Source: Vibrio artabrorum (GTDB taxonomy: Bacteria > Pseudomonadota > Gammaproteobacteria > Enterobacterales > Vibrionaceae). Taken from it: a stretch of DNA of 64,000 nt. The notes under the pieces were generated by a model that worked only from the letters and a program-made list of their open reading frames with translations, was not told the DNA's origin and did no database searches. The stretch is from the NCBI RefSeq assembly GCF_024347295.1, contig NZ_AP025459.1, forward strand, positions 868,001 through 932,000. The letters are read 5' to 3'. This document shows positions 18,612 to 27,389 of this stretch, one piece after another (positions within the stretch are counted from its first letter, which is position 1; each line of letters begins with the position of its first letter). The translations under genes were made by a program, and so were the position numbers.

Positions 18612-19039
18612 TAGGTATTATAATTAGCGGTCATTTGAATTTCGCATCTGGGATAAAAAGTGCGGTAGAAGCTGTCTTGGGAGAGCCTGAATGCGTTACG
18701 TTTATTGATTACAACACTTCGATGTCATCAAGCGAACTTGCGAGTACATACCAGAGTGAAATTGATAAGTATGACTTTACTTTATTTCTGGTTGATTTAC
18801 TTGGCGGTACTCCTTGTAATGTGGCTTCTAGTTTTCTTTCATGTAATAAGAATATTGAGGTTGTTTCCGGAGCTAATCTTCCCATGGTTCTTAATGCAGT
18901 CAATGAAAAAGATGACATGACTTTAAATGAACTAACGGAGTTTGTTATTCAATTATCGTCTGAGTCAGTAAAAAGTATTAGACCATTAATTGAAGGGCCT
19001 GCACTGAGTAACCTTTCGAGTGATGAGGCGTTTTTATGA
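18608..19039 (+). CDS. agaF: PTS mannose-family IIA component
   Basis: This 143-residue cytoplasmic IIA domain carries the active-site histidine in I-I-S-G-H-L-N-F-A (residue 9), which is phosphorylated by HPr, and the family motif V-D-L-L-G-G-T-P-C-N-V-A near residue 62. It serves the IIB/IIC/IID proteins encoded on the other strand at 13526-15616. It overlaps the regulator gene by four bases at its start and the deacetylase gene by four bases at its end, so the three are translationally coupled. The symbol is by analogy with AgaF. Confidence 0.92.
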   Translation: MIGIIISGHLNFASGIKSAVEAVLGEPECVTFIDYNTSMSSSELASTYQSEIDKYDFTLFLVDLLGGTPCNVASSFLSCNKNIEVVSGANLPMVLNAVNEKDDMTLNELTEFVIQLSSESVKSIRPLIEGPALSNLSSDEAFL

Positions 19040-20184
19040 GGACTGCATTTACCGCTAATCAAATTGTCGTAGAAGATGGCATGATTTATGGTGGTTATGT
19101 CATTGTTGAAGATGGCATCATTATCGATATTGTCACAGATAAGCCCGGCGATTGTGATGCCATTCATCGATATGATGGCACACTTGCGCCAGGGTTGATC
19201 GATATTCATATTCATGGGCGTGTTGGGTTCGATGTTATGGATGCGACACACAAAGCTTTATCTGAAATATCTCGCGATTTATGTAAAATTGGCGTCACAA
19301 GCTGGGTAGCAACGACAGTAACTGATGAGATTCCCAATGTCAGAGCTGCACTGGCGAATGTCGATGCTTACATAAAAGTACAACCCGATAAAGAGGCCAC
19401 CATTCTCGGTTCGTTTCTTGAGGGACCTTTTCTAAATCGGATATATCGAGGAGCACACCCAGAGCATTTATTGATTGAGCCGCAAGAGTGCTTTGTAGAC
19501 GAATTTTTGGCCGCATCTGGTTCTTCGTTAAAGCGTGTTGCAATCGCCCCTGAACTCCCTTACGCCAATGAAGCTATTTGTCGTTTTCGTGAGTTAGGGA
19601 TAAAAGTTGCAGCAGCTCATACAAACGCAAATTTCTCTGAGATGACCACTGCACATAACCTAGGGGTGGACTGTGGGGTCCATTTGTTCAACGGTATGTC
19701 GCCGTTGCACCATCGTGAGCCAGGCTGCACTGGCGCTGTACTCTACTTGGATATGTTAGCTGAAATTATCGCTGACGGGATCCACGTTAATGAAGCTATT
19801 TTAAATCTCGCGTATCGGATGAAAGGATACAAGAAGCTAGTCCTTATATCAGATTGCATGCGTGCTGGAGGATTAAGTGACGGAAAGTACAAGCTTGGTT
19901 CTTTAGACGTTATTGTAAAAGAGGGCATAACCAGAACTCAGTCAGGTTCTCTTGCGGGAAGTACTTGTGAACTTGCTGGTTCTATAAAAATGATGGTGAA
20001 CCAAGCTAATGTTCCATTATGGGAAGCGATTCAAATGGCAACATCTGTTCCTGCTAAATATATGGATGTTTTTGAAGATATGGGCTCAGTCAGTGTAGGG
20101 AAGAGAGCTAACTTAGTCATATTTGATGAAAATCTGGATATTGTCGAGACAGTGATGAATGGTGAAATCATCGGCTACGATTAA
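19036..20184 (+). CDS. agaA: N-acetylgalactosamine/glucosamine-6-phosphate deacetylase
   Basis: This 382-residue amidohydrolase has the metal motif I-D-I-H-I-H-G (about residue 58), the E-G-P-F-L motif that supplies the metal-binding glutamate (about residue 128), H-T-N-A (about residue 195), the substrate-binding H-L-F-N-G-M-S-P-L-H-H-R-E-P-G (about residue 217), and the catalytic aspartate in L-I-S-D-C-M-R-A-G-G (about residue 272). It removes acetate from the 6-phosphate of the imported acetylated sugar, giving the substrate of AgaS. The gene lies in the regulator-IIA-deacetylase operon. Sequence cannot tell AgaA from NagA; the AgaS/aldolase context favours the galacto form. Confidence 0.9.
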   Translation: MRTAFTANQIVVEDGMIYGGYVIVEDGIIIDIVTDKPGDCDAIHRYDGTLAPGLIDIHIHGRVGFDVMDATHKALSEISRDLCKIGVTSWVATTVTDEIPNVRAALANVDAYIKVQPDKEATILGSFLEGPFLNRIYRGAHPEHLLIEPQECFVDEFLAASGSSLKRVAIAPELPYANEAICRFRELGIKVAAAHTNANFSEMTTAHNLGVDCGVHLFNGMSPLHHREPGCTGAVLYLDMLAEIIADGIHVNEAILNLAYRMKGYKKLVLISDCMRAGGLSDGKYKLGSLDVIVKEGITRTQSGSLAGSTCELAGSIKMMVNQANVPLWEAIQMATSVPAKYMDVFEDMGSVSVGKRANLVIFDENLDIVETVMNGEIIGYD

Positions 20185-20242
20185 GGCCATGACGGGGGTG
20201 TTGCCGTATGATTAAAAGCGACGCCCCATGCCTCAAATAAAA

Positions 20243-20264
20243 AACGCTGCACGAATGCAGCGTT
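20243..20264 (-). terminator. Rho-independent terminator for the small 20289-20516 gene
   Basis: A perfect 9-bp stem, AACGCTGCA (20243-20251) and TGCAGCGTT (20256-20264), encloses a 4-base loop. On the minus strand it is followed by TTTTTTATTT, so it ends the minus-strand gene that stops at 20289. Confidence 0.85.
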
Positions 20265-20288
20265 AAGTAGAGATAGGTTGCAGATTCA

Positions 20289-20516
20289 CTAATTGTTTTC
20301 TAAACCAACAATCTTGCATGCGGACATAACAGCGCTGTCTAAGTTGGTTAATCTACCAGCACTCGCTGGACCTAGAACGGATGAATACAACGCTAACTGC
20401 TTCTCAAATGATAAATCTAGTTGTTTGTATAGATTTTGGCGGATTTGAGCGTGTTGCTGTGGTTCCGCGCTCGACAGGCCTTCCAACGTATCGTAGATGA
20501 GTGTAGTGGTATCCAT
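20289..20516 (-). CDS. Small hypothetical protein, 75 aa
   Basis: I do not recognise it. The protein is helical and acidic, with no signal peptide or membrane segment, and opens with M-D-T-T-T-L-I-Y-D-T-L-E-G-L. AAGGA lies 6 bases before the ATG, and a strong terminator follows the stop by 25 bp, so it is a real gene transcribed alone. It stands between the amino-sugar locus and the cbb3 genes and shows no link to either. Confidence 0.75.
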   Translation of the reverse strand: MDTTTLIYDTLEGLSSAEPQQHAQIRQNLYKQLDLSFEKQLALYSSVLGPASAGRLTNLDSAVMSACKIVGLENN

Positions 20517-20682
20517 AACTGTCCTTAGTACATCTTTAGAAAATTTTGCATATTATGCACTTGGCGCCATCCTTGTTCTGTGAAATTGATCGCATTATGT
20601 GCCGCTTTGTTTAACTTTGTAATCAGTTGGTTATGGTTAGGTTGTGTTGTGTAGCAAAGCATCGGAAGATCGGGCTTGGGCA

Positions 20683-20716
20683 AACCCAAAGGAGACTCGT
20701 GGGCCTCCTTTGGGTT
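20683..20716. repeat. 12-bp inverted repeat after the cco operon
   Basis: AACCCAAAGGAG (20683-20694) and CTCCTTTGGGTT (20705-20716) form a perfect 12-bp stem with a 10-base loop, 36 bp after the ccoP-like stop on the minus strand. No T-run follows on that strand, so it is either a weak terminator or an mRNA-end-stabilising hairpin. Confidence 0.65.
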
Positions 20717-20751
20717 GCTGTTGCTTGCTGATCTTATCGGTTCTACAGCGC

Positions 20752-22908
20752 TTATCGAATGTTGATCGTATTGTCTCTGCGATCATACATATCTGGCGTG
20801 GTATGTAAGCCGCCTGCATAACCCGCAGCTTCTAATGTTTCTCTAACTTCACGAACATCTTCGGGAGTGACGGGTTTCTTTCTATCCCCAAGATATAATC
20901 GCACGAAGGTGATCAACTCAGCCAGTTTTTGATCTGAAAGCACATCTTCAAAGCTTGCCATTGGCATGAAGTTTCGGTCTTTGTCGAGATAGGTGGGTTG
21001 CAAGCCGCGCACGGTTACCGCAATGGTGTTGAATGGGTCGCTGTGCATGATGATTCCGTTATTCAACAGAGTAGGGGCGATAGGGGCACGACCTTTACCA
21101 TCGTCACCATGACACGCTCCACAAGTTTGACGATAGGTGGTGTAGATTTCACTGCTATATGCGGTTTCATCAAACCCTTTAGGCTGTAACTGAACTGCAT
21201 CATTGGCAATAGTGTTGTTGATGTCCCCACGGAGCAGGTAATAGGACATCGACTCAATATCTTCACGCGTCATTAAACTCAGGCTGTTTTTCACTACATC
21301 AGCCATACCGGCAAAAGCGGTGCCTTTGTCTGAATGTCCTGTGTGTAAAAAGTCGGTGAGAGTTGCTTCATCCCAACCATCGATATAGAGTTCATTGGCT
21401 GTGATATCAGGCGCGTTCCAACCGTCGATCAAATTACCTTGGAAAATACGTTCTGGTATCAGTGCTTGAGCAATGTTTCGTGGCGTGTGGCACTCTGAAC
21501 AGTGACCAAGTCCTGCGACCCAATATTTGCCTTGTTGCCACTTATCGACATCCTCAATTTTCCCTTTAAGTTCCTCTGGTACTTCGTAATTAATAGGGTC
21601 GGTATCCATGAATACGATGTTCCAGCCAAGCAAACCTAAGCGAATATTGGATGGAAACATCATGCTGTTGTCATCATTGCGTCGTGGCACGGCAGTGATT
21701 GACTGCATGTATTCCCACAAATCGATCATGTCTTGGTCGGTGAGATATTGATAAGAGGTGTAAGGCATTGCAGGGTAGAGATAACCATTCTTGCCTTTAC
21801 CTGCAACTAATGCGGCTCGGAAATCATCGAAGTCATAAGTCCCAATCCCTTCGGTGGTGTGTGGGGTTATGTTGGTTGAATACACGGTGCCGAAAGGGGT
21901 CACAAACGGTAGGCCGCCAGCAAAAGGTTCGCCACCTTCTGCACTATGACAAGCGACACAGTCACCGGCGTAAGCGAGATATTCTCCGCGCTCAACCGAT
22001 GATGCTTTCAAACTCGCGAGCCTTTGTTGCTCTACTTCACCAGCGTGTCGGATGTAAGCCCCAAGTGCGAGTATTTCATTGGCGGTGAGTTGCTCATCAA
22101 ACGCTGGCATTAGGTTGTTCAAGCCATAGTTGATCGTATGTTGAATCTCTTCAATACTGCCGCCATGCAGCCAAATATCGTCAGAAAGATCAGGAACACC
22201 GATGTGTGGGTTGGCGCCAGAACCGTCAGCGTGACAAGACGAGCAATACTTCGCGAACAAGGTTTTACCAAGCTCAACCTTCACCTCAGGTACATCGGTA
22301 TGTCGCTGATTAAGCGACGCGAGATAATATGAAAGTTTCGCGACTTCGTCTGGGCGAAGCACTTCGCTCCATCCCGGCATTGCACCATTGCGCCCTTTGG
22401 CGATTGAATGAATAATGGCCTCATCACTCCCCCCGTAAAGCCACTCTTGGTCGATCAGGTTAGGGAAGTGTTTCTGGCCCTGAGCGTTATCACGGTGACA
22501 TGCGGCGCAGTGGGTTTGGAATAAGATCTTACCGCTATTCACGATCTCTGGGACTGCAGCCAATCCTTCTAACGTGGTTTCACTGGTTTGTGAAAATTGT
22601 TCATTGAGAGTGGTGGTCGGTGAGCTGAGCTTGTCGTCACTTTGCTTCCAATCGACTACCCCTTCCCATTCGCCGAGCCCGGGGTAGAGCACCAAATAAC
22701 CAGCGGACAACAGAAATGCTATGGCGTAACCAACGAATAGTAACTTAGGTGGAGGCGCATCTTTCTCTTCAATACCATCAAAGGTGCCAATGGTGTGGTC
22801 GTGATCGGCCTTGTGATTGCTACGCCAGTATTTAACGACAACAGACACCATCAGAACAAAGAATATTAAGGTTAAGAGTACCGCCCATAGATTCCAGAAT
22901 GTGCTCAT
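20752..22908 (-). CDS. ccoP: Five-haem CcoP-like fusion cytochrome c (cbb3-type oxidase subunit III plus extra cytochrome c domains)
   Basis: The first 200 residues look like CcoP: a short periplasmic N-terminus, membrane segments (residues 8-28 and about 55-75), then two mono-haem domains with C-A-A-C-H (about residue 135) and C-S-S-C-H (about residue 222). Instead of ending near residue 300, the protein runs to 718 residues and adds three more haem motifs: C-V-A-C-H, C-S-E-C-H and C-G-A-C-H. The added part (Y-L-A-Y-A-G-D-C-V-A-C-H, G-G-L-P-F-V-T-P-F-G) resembles the three-haem cytochrome subunit of alcohol or gluconate dehydrogenases. The fusion would pass electrons from a periplasmic dehydrogenase or reduced cytochrome straight to CcoO/CcoN. 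It overlaps ccoO by four bases. No ccoQ is present. Confidence 0.88.
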   Translation of the reverse strand: MSTFWNLWAVLLTLIFFVLMVSVVVKYWRSNHKADHDHTIGTFDGIEEKDAPPPKLLFVGYAIAFLLSAGYLVLYPGLGEWEGVVDWKQSDDKLSSPTTTLNEQFSQTSETTLEGLAAVPEIVNSGKILFQTHCAACHRDNAQGQKHFPNLIDQEWLYGGSDEAIIHSIAKGRNGAMPGWSEVLRPDEVAKLSYYLASLNQRHTDVPEVKVELGKTLFAKYCSSCHADGSGANPHIGVPDLSDDIWLHGGSIEEIQHTINYGLNNLMPAFDEQLTANEILALGAYIRHAGEVEQQRLASLKASSVERGEYLAYAGDCVACHSAEGGEPFAGGLPFVTPFGTVYSTNITPHTTEGIGTYDFDDFRAALVAGKGKNGYLYPAMPYTSYQYLTDQDMIDLWEYMQSITAVPRRNDDNSMMFPSNIRLGLLGWNIVFMDTDPINYEVPEELKGKIEDVDKWQQGKYWVAGLGHCSECHTPRNIAQALIPERIFQGNLIDGWNAPDITANELYIDGWDEATLTDFLHTGHSDKGTAFAGMADVVKNSLSLMTREDIESMSYYLLRGDINNTIANDAVQLQPKGFDETAYSSEIYTTYRQTCGACHGDDGKGRAPIAPTLLNNGIIMHSDPFNTIAVTVRGLQPTYLDKDRNFMPMASFEDVLSDQKLAELITFVRLYLGDRKKPVTPEDVREVRETLEAAGYAGGLHTTPDMYDRRDNTINIR

Positions 22909-23519
22909 TGTGATACCTCCTGTGACGTATCTTTACCCAAGCTTTGTAAATAGCGAATCAGAGCTTCACCTTTGGTTTTACCTCTTACTTGCAATCGGGC
23001 GTCGCCAATGTCTTGATCGGTATAAGGCACGCCTAAGGTACGTAACACTTCCATTTTGGCGCTGATATCATCGCCAGTCAGAGTCTGCTCAAACAGCCAC
23101 GGGTAAGAGGGCATGATCGAGGTCGGTACAACTTTTCGAGGATCAATTAAGTGAATAACATGCCATTGGTCAGAATACTTTCTACCTAAGTTAGTGAGGT
23201 CAGGGCCAGTACGTTTAGATCCCCACAAGTTAGGAAACTCATAGATATCGTCTGCTTCTTGGTTCGGGCGACCATTACGTTTCACTTCTGGCTCAAGAGG
23301 GCGAACCATTTGTGTGTGGCACACATGGCAGCCTTCACTGATATAGATGTCTCGGCCTGCTAACTCAATCGGTGTGAGTGGCATCGCTAAGCTGCCTTTG
23401 GCAATATCTTCGCCACGGACAATGCTTGGTACGACCCAGACCAACAAAGAGAAGGAGGCCACGACAACAGTGGTCAAAATTAAAATGACGATTGAATGTG
23501 TAAAGTCTTTACTCATCAT
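22905..23519 (-). CDS. ccoO: cbb3-type cytochrome c oxidase subunit II (mono-haem)
   Basis: This 204-residue protein has one N-terminal membrane anchor (residues 8-30) and a periplasmic domain with one haem motif, C-H-V-C-H (about residue 60), followed by T-Q-M-V-R-P-L, typical of CcoO. The later S-I-M-P-S-Y-P-W-L-F segment supplies the axial methionine. It carries electrons from the CcoP-like protein to the catalytic subunit. It starts directly after the ccoN stop and overlaps the next gene by four bases, which fits a tight complex. Confidence 0.93.
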   Translation of the reverse strand: MMSKDFTHSIVILILTTVVVASFSLLVWVVPSIVRGEDIAKGSLAMPLTPIELAGRDIYISEGCHVCHTQMVRPLEPEVKRNGRPNQEADDIYEFPNLWGSKRTGPDLTNLGRKYSDQWHVIHLIDPRKVVPTSIMPSYPWLFEQTLTGDDISAKMEVLRTLGVPYTDQDIGDARLQVRGKTKGEALIRYLQSLGKDTSQEVSQ

Positions 23520-24944
23520 TTAAGCCCCCTCATTAACGGTGTGTTTAGCATCATGTACTACGGGCATACGAACCGTTTTGTACAAGTTGAAAGCCATTAA
23601 GAACAATCCAAGTACAAACAGCGCACCACCAAAGAAACGTAGGAATAGCCAAGGTGCTTTAAAGTTCATAGCTTCAACAAAACTAAACATAAGCTCGCCA
23701 TTTTCCTTCTGAGTCAACCACATGTAGCCTTCACCAATACCAGCAACCCAAAGCGCGATGGCATAAATAGCGATGCCCGCATGCGCTAACCAAAAATGCC
23801 ATTTAAGCAGTCTTGGAGACCAAAGGTCTGTTTTTCCCCATAAACGTGGAATGAAGTAATAGAAAACGGCAATTCCAGACATCGCTACCCAACCAAGAGC
23901 GCCTGAGTGCACGTGTCCGATGATCCATTCGGTGTTGTGTGCCACCATGTTGAACCAACGAATAGCAAGCAGGGGCCCTTCAAATGTTGCCAAGCAGTAA
24001 TAGAGAATCGCCGAAAAGAAAAAGAGCAGAATGTAGTCGGACTTAAGTTTCTCTTTGTTTTGCAGAAGGGTCATCGCGCTGTTAAAAGCACCGGCCCAAG
24101 AAGGGAGCCACAGGATCAATGACATCACGATACCAATATTTTGAACCCACACAGGAACGGAAGAGTAGATCAGGTGGTGAGTTCCTGCCCAAGTATAAAA
24201 ACCAACTAAGCCCCAAAAATGAATGATAGATAATCGATAAGAGTAGATAGGGCGCTCAGCGGCTTTGGGAATAAAGTAGTAATTCATGCCAATGACACCT
24301 GCGGTCAATAAAAAGCCCACCGCGTTATGTCCCCACCACCATTGAACGATGGCGTCTTGTGCTCCAGCAAACACTGAGTAAGATTTCATGGCGGAAACGG
24401 GCATAGCAAGGTTATTAACAATGAAGATCATCGCAATTACGATAATGAAGGCCGCGAAGAACCAGTTGGCGACGAAGATATGTTCGACTTTACGCTTGGC
24501 GATGGTGCCAAAGAACAGCACGGCGTAGAGCACCCAAACGAGCACGATAAGCAGATCAATCGGCCATTCTAATTCGGCATACTCTTTTGATGTAGTGTAT
24601 CCCGCAGGAAGAGAGATGAGCGCGAGCAACAAAACCAGTTGCCAACCCCAGAAGACCATCCATGAGAGGCTTTTATTGAATATCTCGCAGTGGCCCGTTC
24701 TTTGGGCAATGTACAAAGAGGTCCCCATTAAAATGTTGACCACGAAGCCATAGATCACTCCAGAGGTATGGAGAGGGCGAAGACGACCAAATTGGAAATA
24801 TTCTGAATCGAAATTTAGCACTGGCCAATACAACTGCGCGGCTAAGATGACACCAATGATCATCCCTAAAATGGCCCAGATTAAGGAAGCGATAATAAAG
24901 TACTTCACAACTTTGATGCTGTACTGGGTTGTCACTTGTTCCAT
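23520..24944 (-). CDS. ccoN: cbb3-type cytochrome c oxidase subunit I
   Basis: This 474-residue haem-copper oxidase subunit has twelve predicted membrane segments. The expected histidines are present: L-H-T-S-G near residue 60, the copper/cross-link region W-W-W-G-H-N-A-V (about residue 203), G-T-H-H-L-I-Y (about residue 255) and the haem ligands in H-N-T-E-W-I-I-G-H-V-H (about residue 340). It reduces oxygen to water at high affinity and may pump protons. It is preceded by a small cytochrome c gene and followed by ccoO and the fused ccoP on the same strand. AAGGAG lies just before the ATG. Confidence 0.94.
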   Translation of the reverse strand: MEQVTTQYSIKVVKYFIIASLIWAILGMIIGVILAAQLYWPVLNFDSEYFQFGRLRPLHTSGVIYGFVVNILMGTSLYIAQRTGHCEIFNKSLSWMVFWGWQLVLLLALISLPAGYTTSKEYAELEWPIDLLIVLVWVLYAVLFFGTIAKRKVEHIFVANWFFAAFIIVIAMIFIVNNLAMPVSAMKSYSVFAGAQDAIVQWWWGHNAVGFLLTAGVIGMNYYFIPKAAERPIYSYRLSIIHFWGLVGFYTWAGTHHLIYSSVPVWVQNIGIVMSLILWLPSWAGAFNSAMTLLQNKEKLKSDYILLFFFSAILYYCLATFEGPLLAIRWFNMVAHNTEWIIGHVHSGALGWVAMSGIAVFYYFIPRLWGKTDLWSPRLLKWHFWLAHAGIAIYAIALWVAGIGEGYMWLTQKENGELMFSFVEAMNFKAPWLFLRFFGGALFVLGLFLMAFNLYKTVRMPVVHDAKHTVNEGA

Positions 24945-24959
24945 AACAAGGCTCCTTGC

Positions 24960-25337
24960 CTAAAGTTTAGAGTCGCTATCCAATGTTGAGTTGTTACCAA
25001 GTTGAGAGTAATAGTATGAGATATCTTGAATGTCCTGATCGGTTAGCATGTCGGCTTGTTGTTGCATCAGTACAGCGAGACCACTTGTGCGTTCTCGGGT
25101 CTGATAATCTTTCAATGAGGAGATCAGGTAGCCGATTTTTTGGCCGCGAAGGTTGGGGTAAGGCTCTTGTGTTGATATGCCATCAACGCCGTGGCACGTC
25201 ATACACACCTTGGCTTTTTGTTTACCCAATTCAAACTGTTCTTGGTTAGTTTCTGCGAAAATAGGCAGCGTGACTAGTGTCATGATGAGGCCACCTACTA
25301 TCTGCAAAGGTTTAAATATTTGCTTGTCTAAACTCAT
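24960..25337 (-). CDS. Small periplasmic cytochrome c
   Basis: This 125-residue class I cytochrome has a signal peptide (I-V-G-G-L-I-M-T-L-V-T-L-P-I-F-A) and one haem motif, C-M-T-C-H (about residue 43); the distal methionine is probably in V-L-M-Q-Q-Q-A-D-M. It is the first gene of the cco unit, 15 bp before ccoN, and is the likely soluble electron donor to the fused CcoP. AAGGA lies 6 bases before the ATG. It resembles the cytochromes c4/c553 of proteobacteria in its Y-P-N-L-R-G-Q motif. Confidence 0.9.
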   Translation of the reverse strand: MSLDKQIFKPLQIVGGLIMTLVTLPIFAETNQEQFELGKQKAKVCMTCHGVDGISTQEPYPNLRGQKIGYLISSLKDYQTRERTSGLAVLMQQQADMLTDQDIQDISYYYSQLGNNSTLDSDSKL

Positions 25338-25722
25338 TATCGATTCCTTGATTATGAAGAGGTAAGCCTTCCTCGCGTGATACTTATGGCAACAGATGGA
25401 TTTGAAACGTCTTGTTACCCACTAAAAGACTCGTAAAGCGGCTTAATGTTTGGTTAAAGGTTATGCAAAGACAGCCATTCTTGCCAGTTGTAGAATCATT
25501 TGTATTGCTAATAACACAGGTCAATACGGGTTCATGTCGTGAATTGGATTGCTTGTGGTGATCAAAATACGATGTTTTTATGATCAAGGGACGATGTAAA
25601 ACCGGTTGGAGGTGCACATTGCGGGAGATCCACACCATTGAAAATTAGCGAATCACTAGGTGCGTTAAGTGAATAATATCGACTAAACTCAATTTAATAA
25701 CCTTACTGAGATGGTGTTATAA
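25338..25722. promoter_or_regulatory. Divergent promoter region with a pair of 16-bp direct repeats (25559-25596)
   Basis: No credible gene lies in this 385-bp spacer between the cytochrome gene (left) and the molybdopterin-fold gene (right). Two direct repeats of the form TGATCAA-n3-ACGATG occur at 25559-25574 and 25581-25596, 22 bp apart, or about two helical turns. Each contains TTGATCA on the minus strand. They look like paired binding sites of an unidentified regulator. Confidence 0.55.
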
Positions 25723-26178
25723 ATGAGAGTTGTGCTTCTGTTTCTGCTTGTATTCTGTTCATCCTCCATTTTTGCTGCATCAGCATTAACCGTTTTTGAT
25801 CATTTAGGACAAAAGCATGAATTCAGTCGAGAACAGCTACTATCGCTTCCTCAGAAGGAGATCACTACCTCCTTGCCATGGGTAGAGGGAGAACGAGTTT
25901 ATAGTGGGGTGACGTTACTTGCAGTACTTGAAACAATCAATGTGCCTATATCACCAAAAGTCATTTTTGTGGCATTAAATGATTATAAAGTTGCTGTGCC
26001 TCAAGATGATTTTTTTGACTATCAGCCAATTATTGCTATCAAACAAAACGGTAAGTTCATGTCGGTGAGAGAAAAAGGACCGTATTGGTTGATCTATCCA
26101 ATATCGTCAAACCCAGATATCAACAATGCGGATTTTTACGCCAAAATGATTTGGCAGATAAGAGATATTCACCTGTAG
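25723..26178 (+). CDS. Periplasmic protein with oxidoreductase molybdopterin-binding-like fold
   Basis: A clear signal peptide (M-R-V-V-L-L-F-L-L-V-F, cut after F-A-A-S at about residue 21) precedes a small domain of about 130 residues. D-H-L-G-Q, L-L-S-L-P-Q, Y-S-G-V-T-L-L-A-V-L and G-P-Y-W-L-I-Y-P follow the pattern of the sulfite-oxidase-type molybdopterin-binding family, but the protein is short and has no cofactor-binding cysteine in its mature part. It may be a sensor rather than an enzyme. It is followed after 11 bp by a membrane protein with a degenerate GGDEF domain, so the two are probably a ligand-binding partner and its receiver. Confidence 0.75.
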   Translation: MRVVLLFLLVFCSSSIFAASALTVFDHLGQKHEFSREQLLSLPQKEITTSLPWVEGERVYSGVTLLAVLETINVPISPKVIFVALNDYKVAVPQDDFFDYQPIIAIKQNGKFMSVREKGPYWLIYPISSNPDINNADFYAKMIWQIRDIHL

Positions 26179-26189
26179 AGGCTTCGACC

Positions 26190-27215
26190 ATGAAAAAGCT
26201 GTTGTCCTTAGATATAGTCAAAGTTTTCATTGTATTCTTGTCAGTTATCATTATTACAATCAATATTTATAGTTTTAACCGGGTAAACGATATCAATAAG
26301 AGCTTCTCTAATAGCCAAAACGAAGCTACATGGTTTGTATTTCAATTAATGAAAGAATACGCCAATTTTTTGATGGTTAGCCAAAATGACAAGATAAATT
26401 ATGATGAGTTATGGTTGGCTTACGATCTAACTTGGAGCCGATTTGATATTTTGACTAACAGAAATAAGTCCTCTTTTTTTATTAATTCGACAAGCTTTGA
26501 TGTTAACTTTATTAAAGAGTTTGATAAGTTTAAAGCGTTAGAATCATCAATTAAGTTAGTCAGTCTCGGACGTTTGCCACAAGAGTCTCTACAGAAAAAA
26601 ATCGACATTTGTTATCATGCACTGTTAGCAGTGATAAATGAAAAGTTCGCTCTGCAAAGCCCTTTAGTCATCAATAATACGTCTGTTGTCGATAAGTTTG
26701 TTAGCGTGAACAAAATCAGTAGTGTATTGATTATATTGATGTTGTTGATCACTGGTGTGGTCTTTTTTATTGATTTTTTCGTTAAACAAAAACTTCTCTC
26801 AATTGATTCTCTGACTGGATTTCGTAACCGAATTTCATTAATTGATTTTGCGAAAAACAATTACTCGAAAGAGCAATCTCTTGCTTTGTATTTTGTGCGA
26901 ATCCGTAATCTCAGTGAAATCAACCAAAAATACGGCATTGAATACGGAGATCTTGTGGTGAGTTCTGCGGCTCAGTCTCTGTCTAATCATGTTCCTAAGG
27001 GGACGGTTTCGTTTCGTTTCAGTGGAGGACATTTTGTATTCTTTATTCCAGAAAATGTATATCCACGTAATGAGATAAAGGAGACATTCAATGATGTGTT
27101 CAGTGACTATATCTCAACGGGTAACTTGGATCTTATGATTGACGTGGTAATAAGAGAAAAGAGGAATATAAGTTCTAGAGATATAATGGAGTTATTAACT
27201 ACGATGCAAGCATGA
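26190..27215 (+). CDS. Membrane protein with degenerate GGDEF domain
   Basis: The ATG at 26190 (GAGG about 9 bases upstream) gives 341 residues; an earlier in-frame ATG at 26085 lies inside the previous gene. Two membrane segments (residues 8-28 and about 178-198) enclose a periplasmic domain of about 150 residues. The cytoplasmic domain starts with the usual D-S-L-T-G-F-R-N-R, but the active-site loop reads S-G-G-H-F in place of GGDEF, and the first metal aspartate position reads V-R-I-R. Diguanylate cyclase activity is therefore unlikely; it may bind GTP or a partner protein. The preceding molybdopterin-fold gene is co-transcribed and probably senses a periplasmic signal for it. Confidence 0.85.
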   Translation: MKKLLSLDIVKVFIVFLSVIIITINIYSFNRVNDINKSFSNSQNEATWFVFQLMKEYANFLMVSQNDKINYDELWLAYDLTWSRFDILTNRNKSSFFINSTSFDVNFIKEFDKFKALESSIKLVSLGRLPQESLQKKIDICYHALLAVINEKFALQSPLVINNTSVVDKFVSVNKISSVLIILMLLITGVVFFIDFFVKQKLLSIDSLTGFRNRISLIDFAKNNYSKEQSLALYFVRIRNLSEINQKYGIEYGDLVVSSAAQSLSNHVPKGTVSFRFSGGHFVFFIPENVYPRNEIKETFNDVFSDYISTGNLDLMIDVVIREKRNISSRDIMELLTTMQA

Positions 27216-27389
27216 CGTATTCCATGCGGCATTTTTGTTGTTTTTCGCGCACTCTATGTTGCTATGTATGGGGTGTTCAACGCAGACTTCCTTTATTTTT
27301 TAGTGATACTGATAAGGGTATGTCATTACATTAATGATGTGGGTTTTATAAACCGCTGAAAATTATGGGAAATGTAATTTTAAGCGAAG

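Noticed and set aside
20521..20751. A second small gene after 20516-20289
   Set aside because: Only shadow frames without ribosome sites are seen; the stretch holds an inverted repeat and nothing else I can support.
25559..25596. FNR-type sites before the cytochrome genes
   Set aside because: The consensus TTGAT-N4-ATCAA is not met with correct spacing; only single half-sites are seen.
25384..25638. An 84-residue minus-strand open frame in the cco/molybdopterin-fold spacer
   Set aside because: No ribosome site, no family resemblance, and it overlaps the paired direct repeats, which look regulatory.
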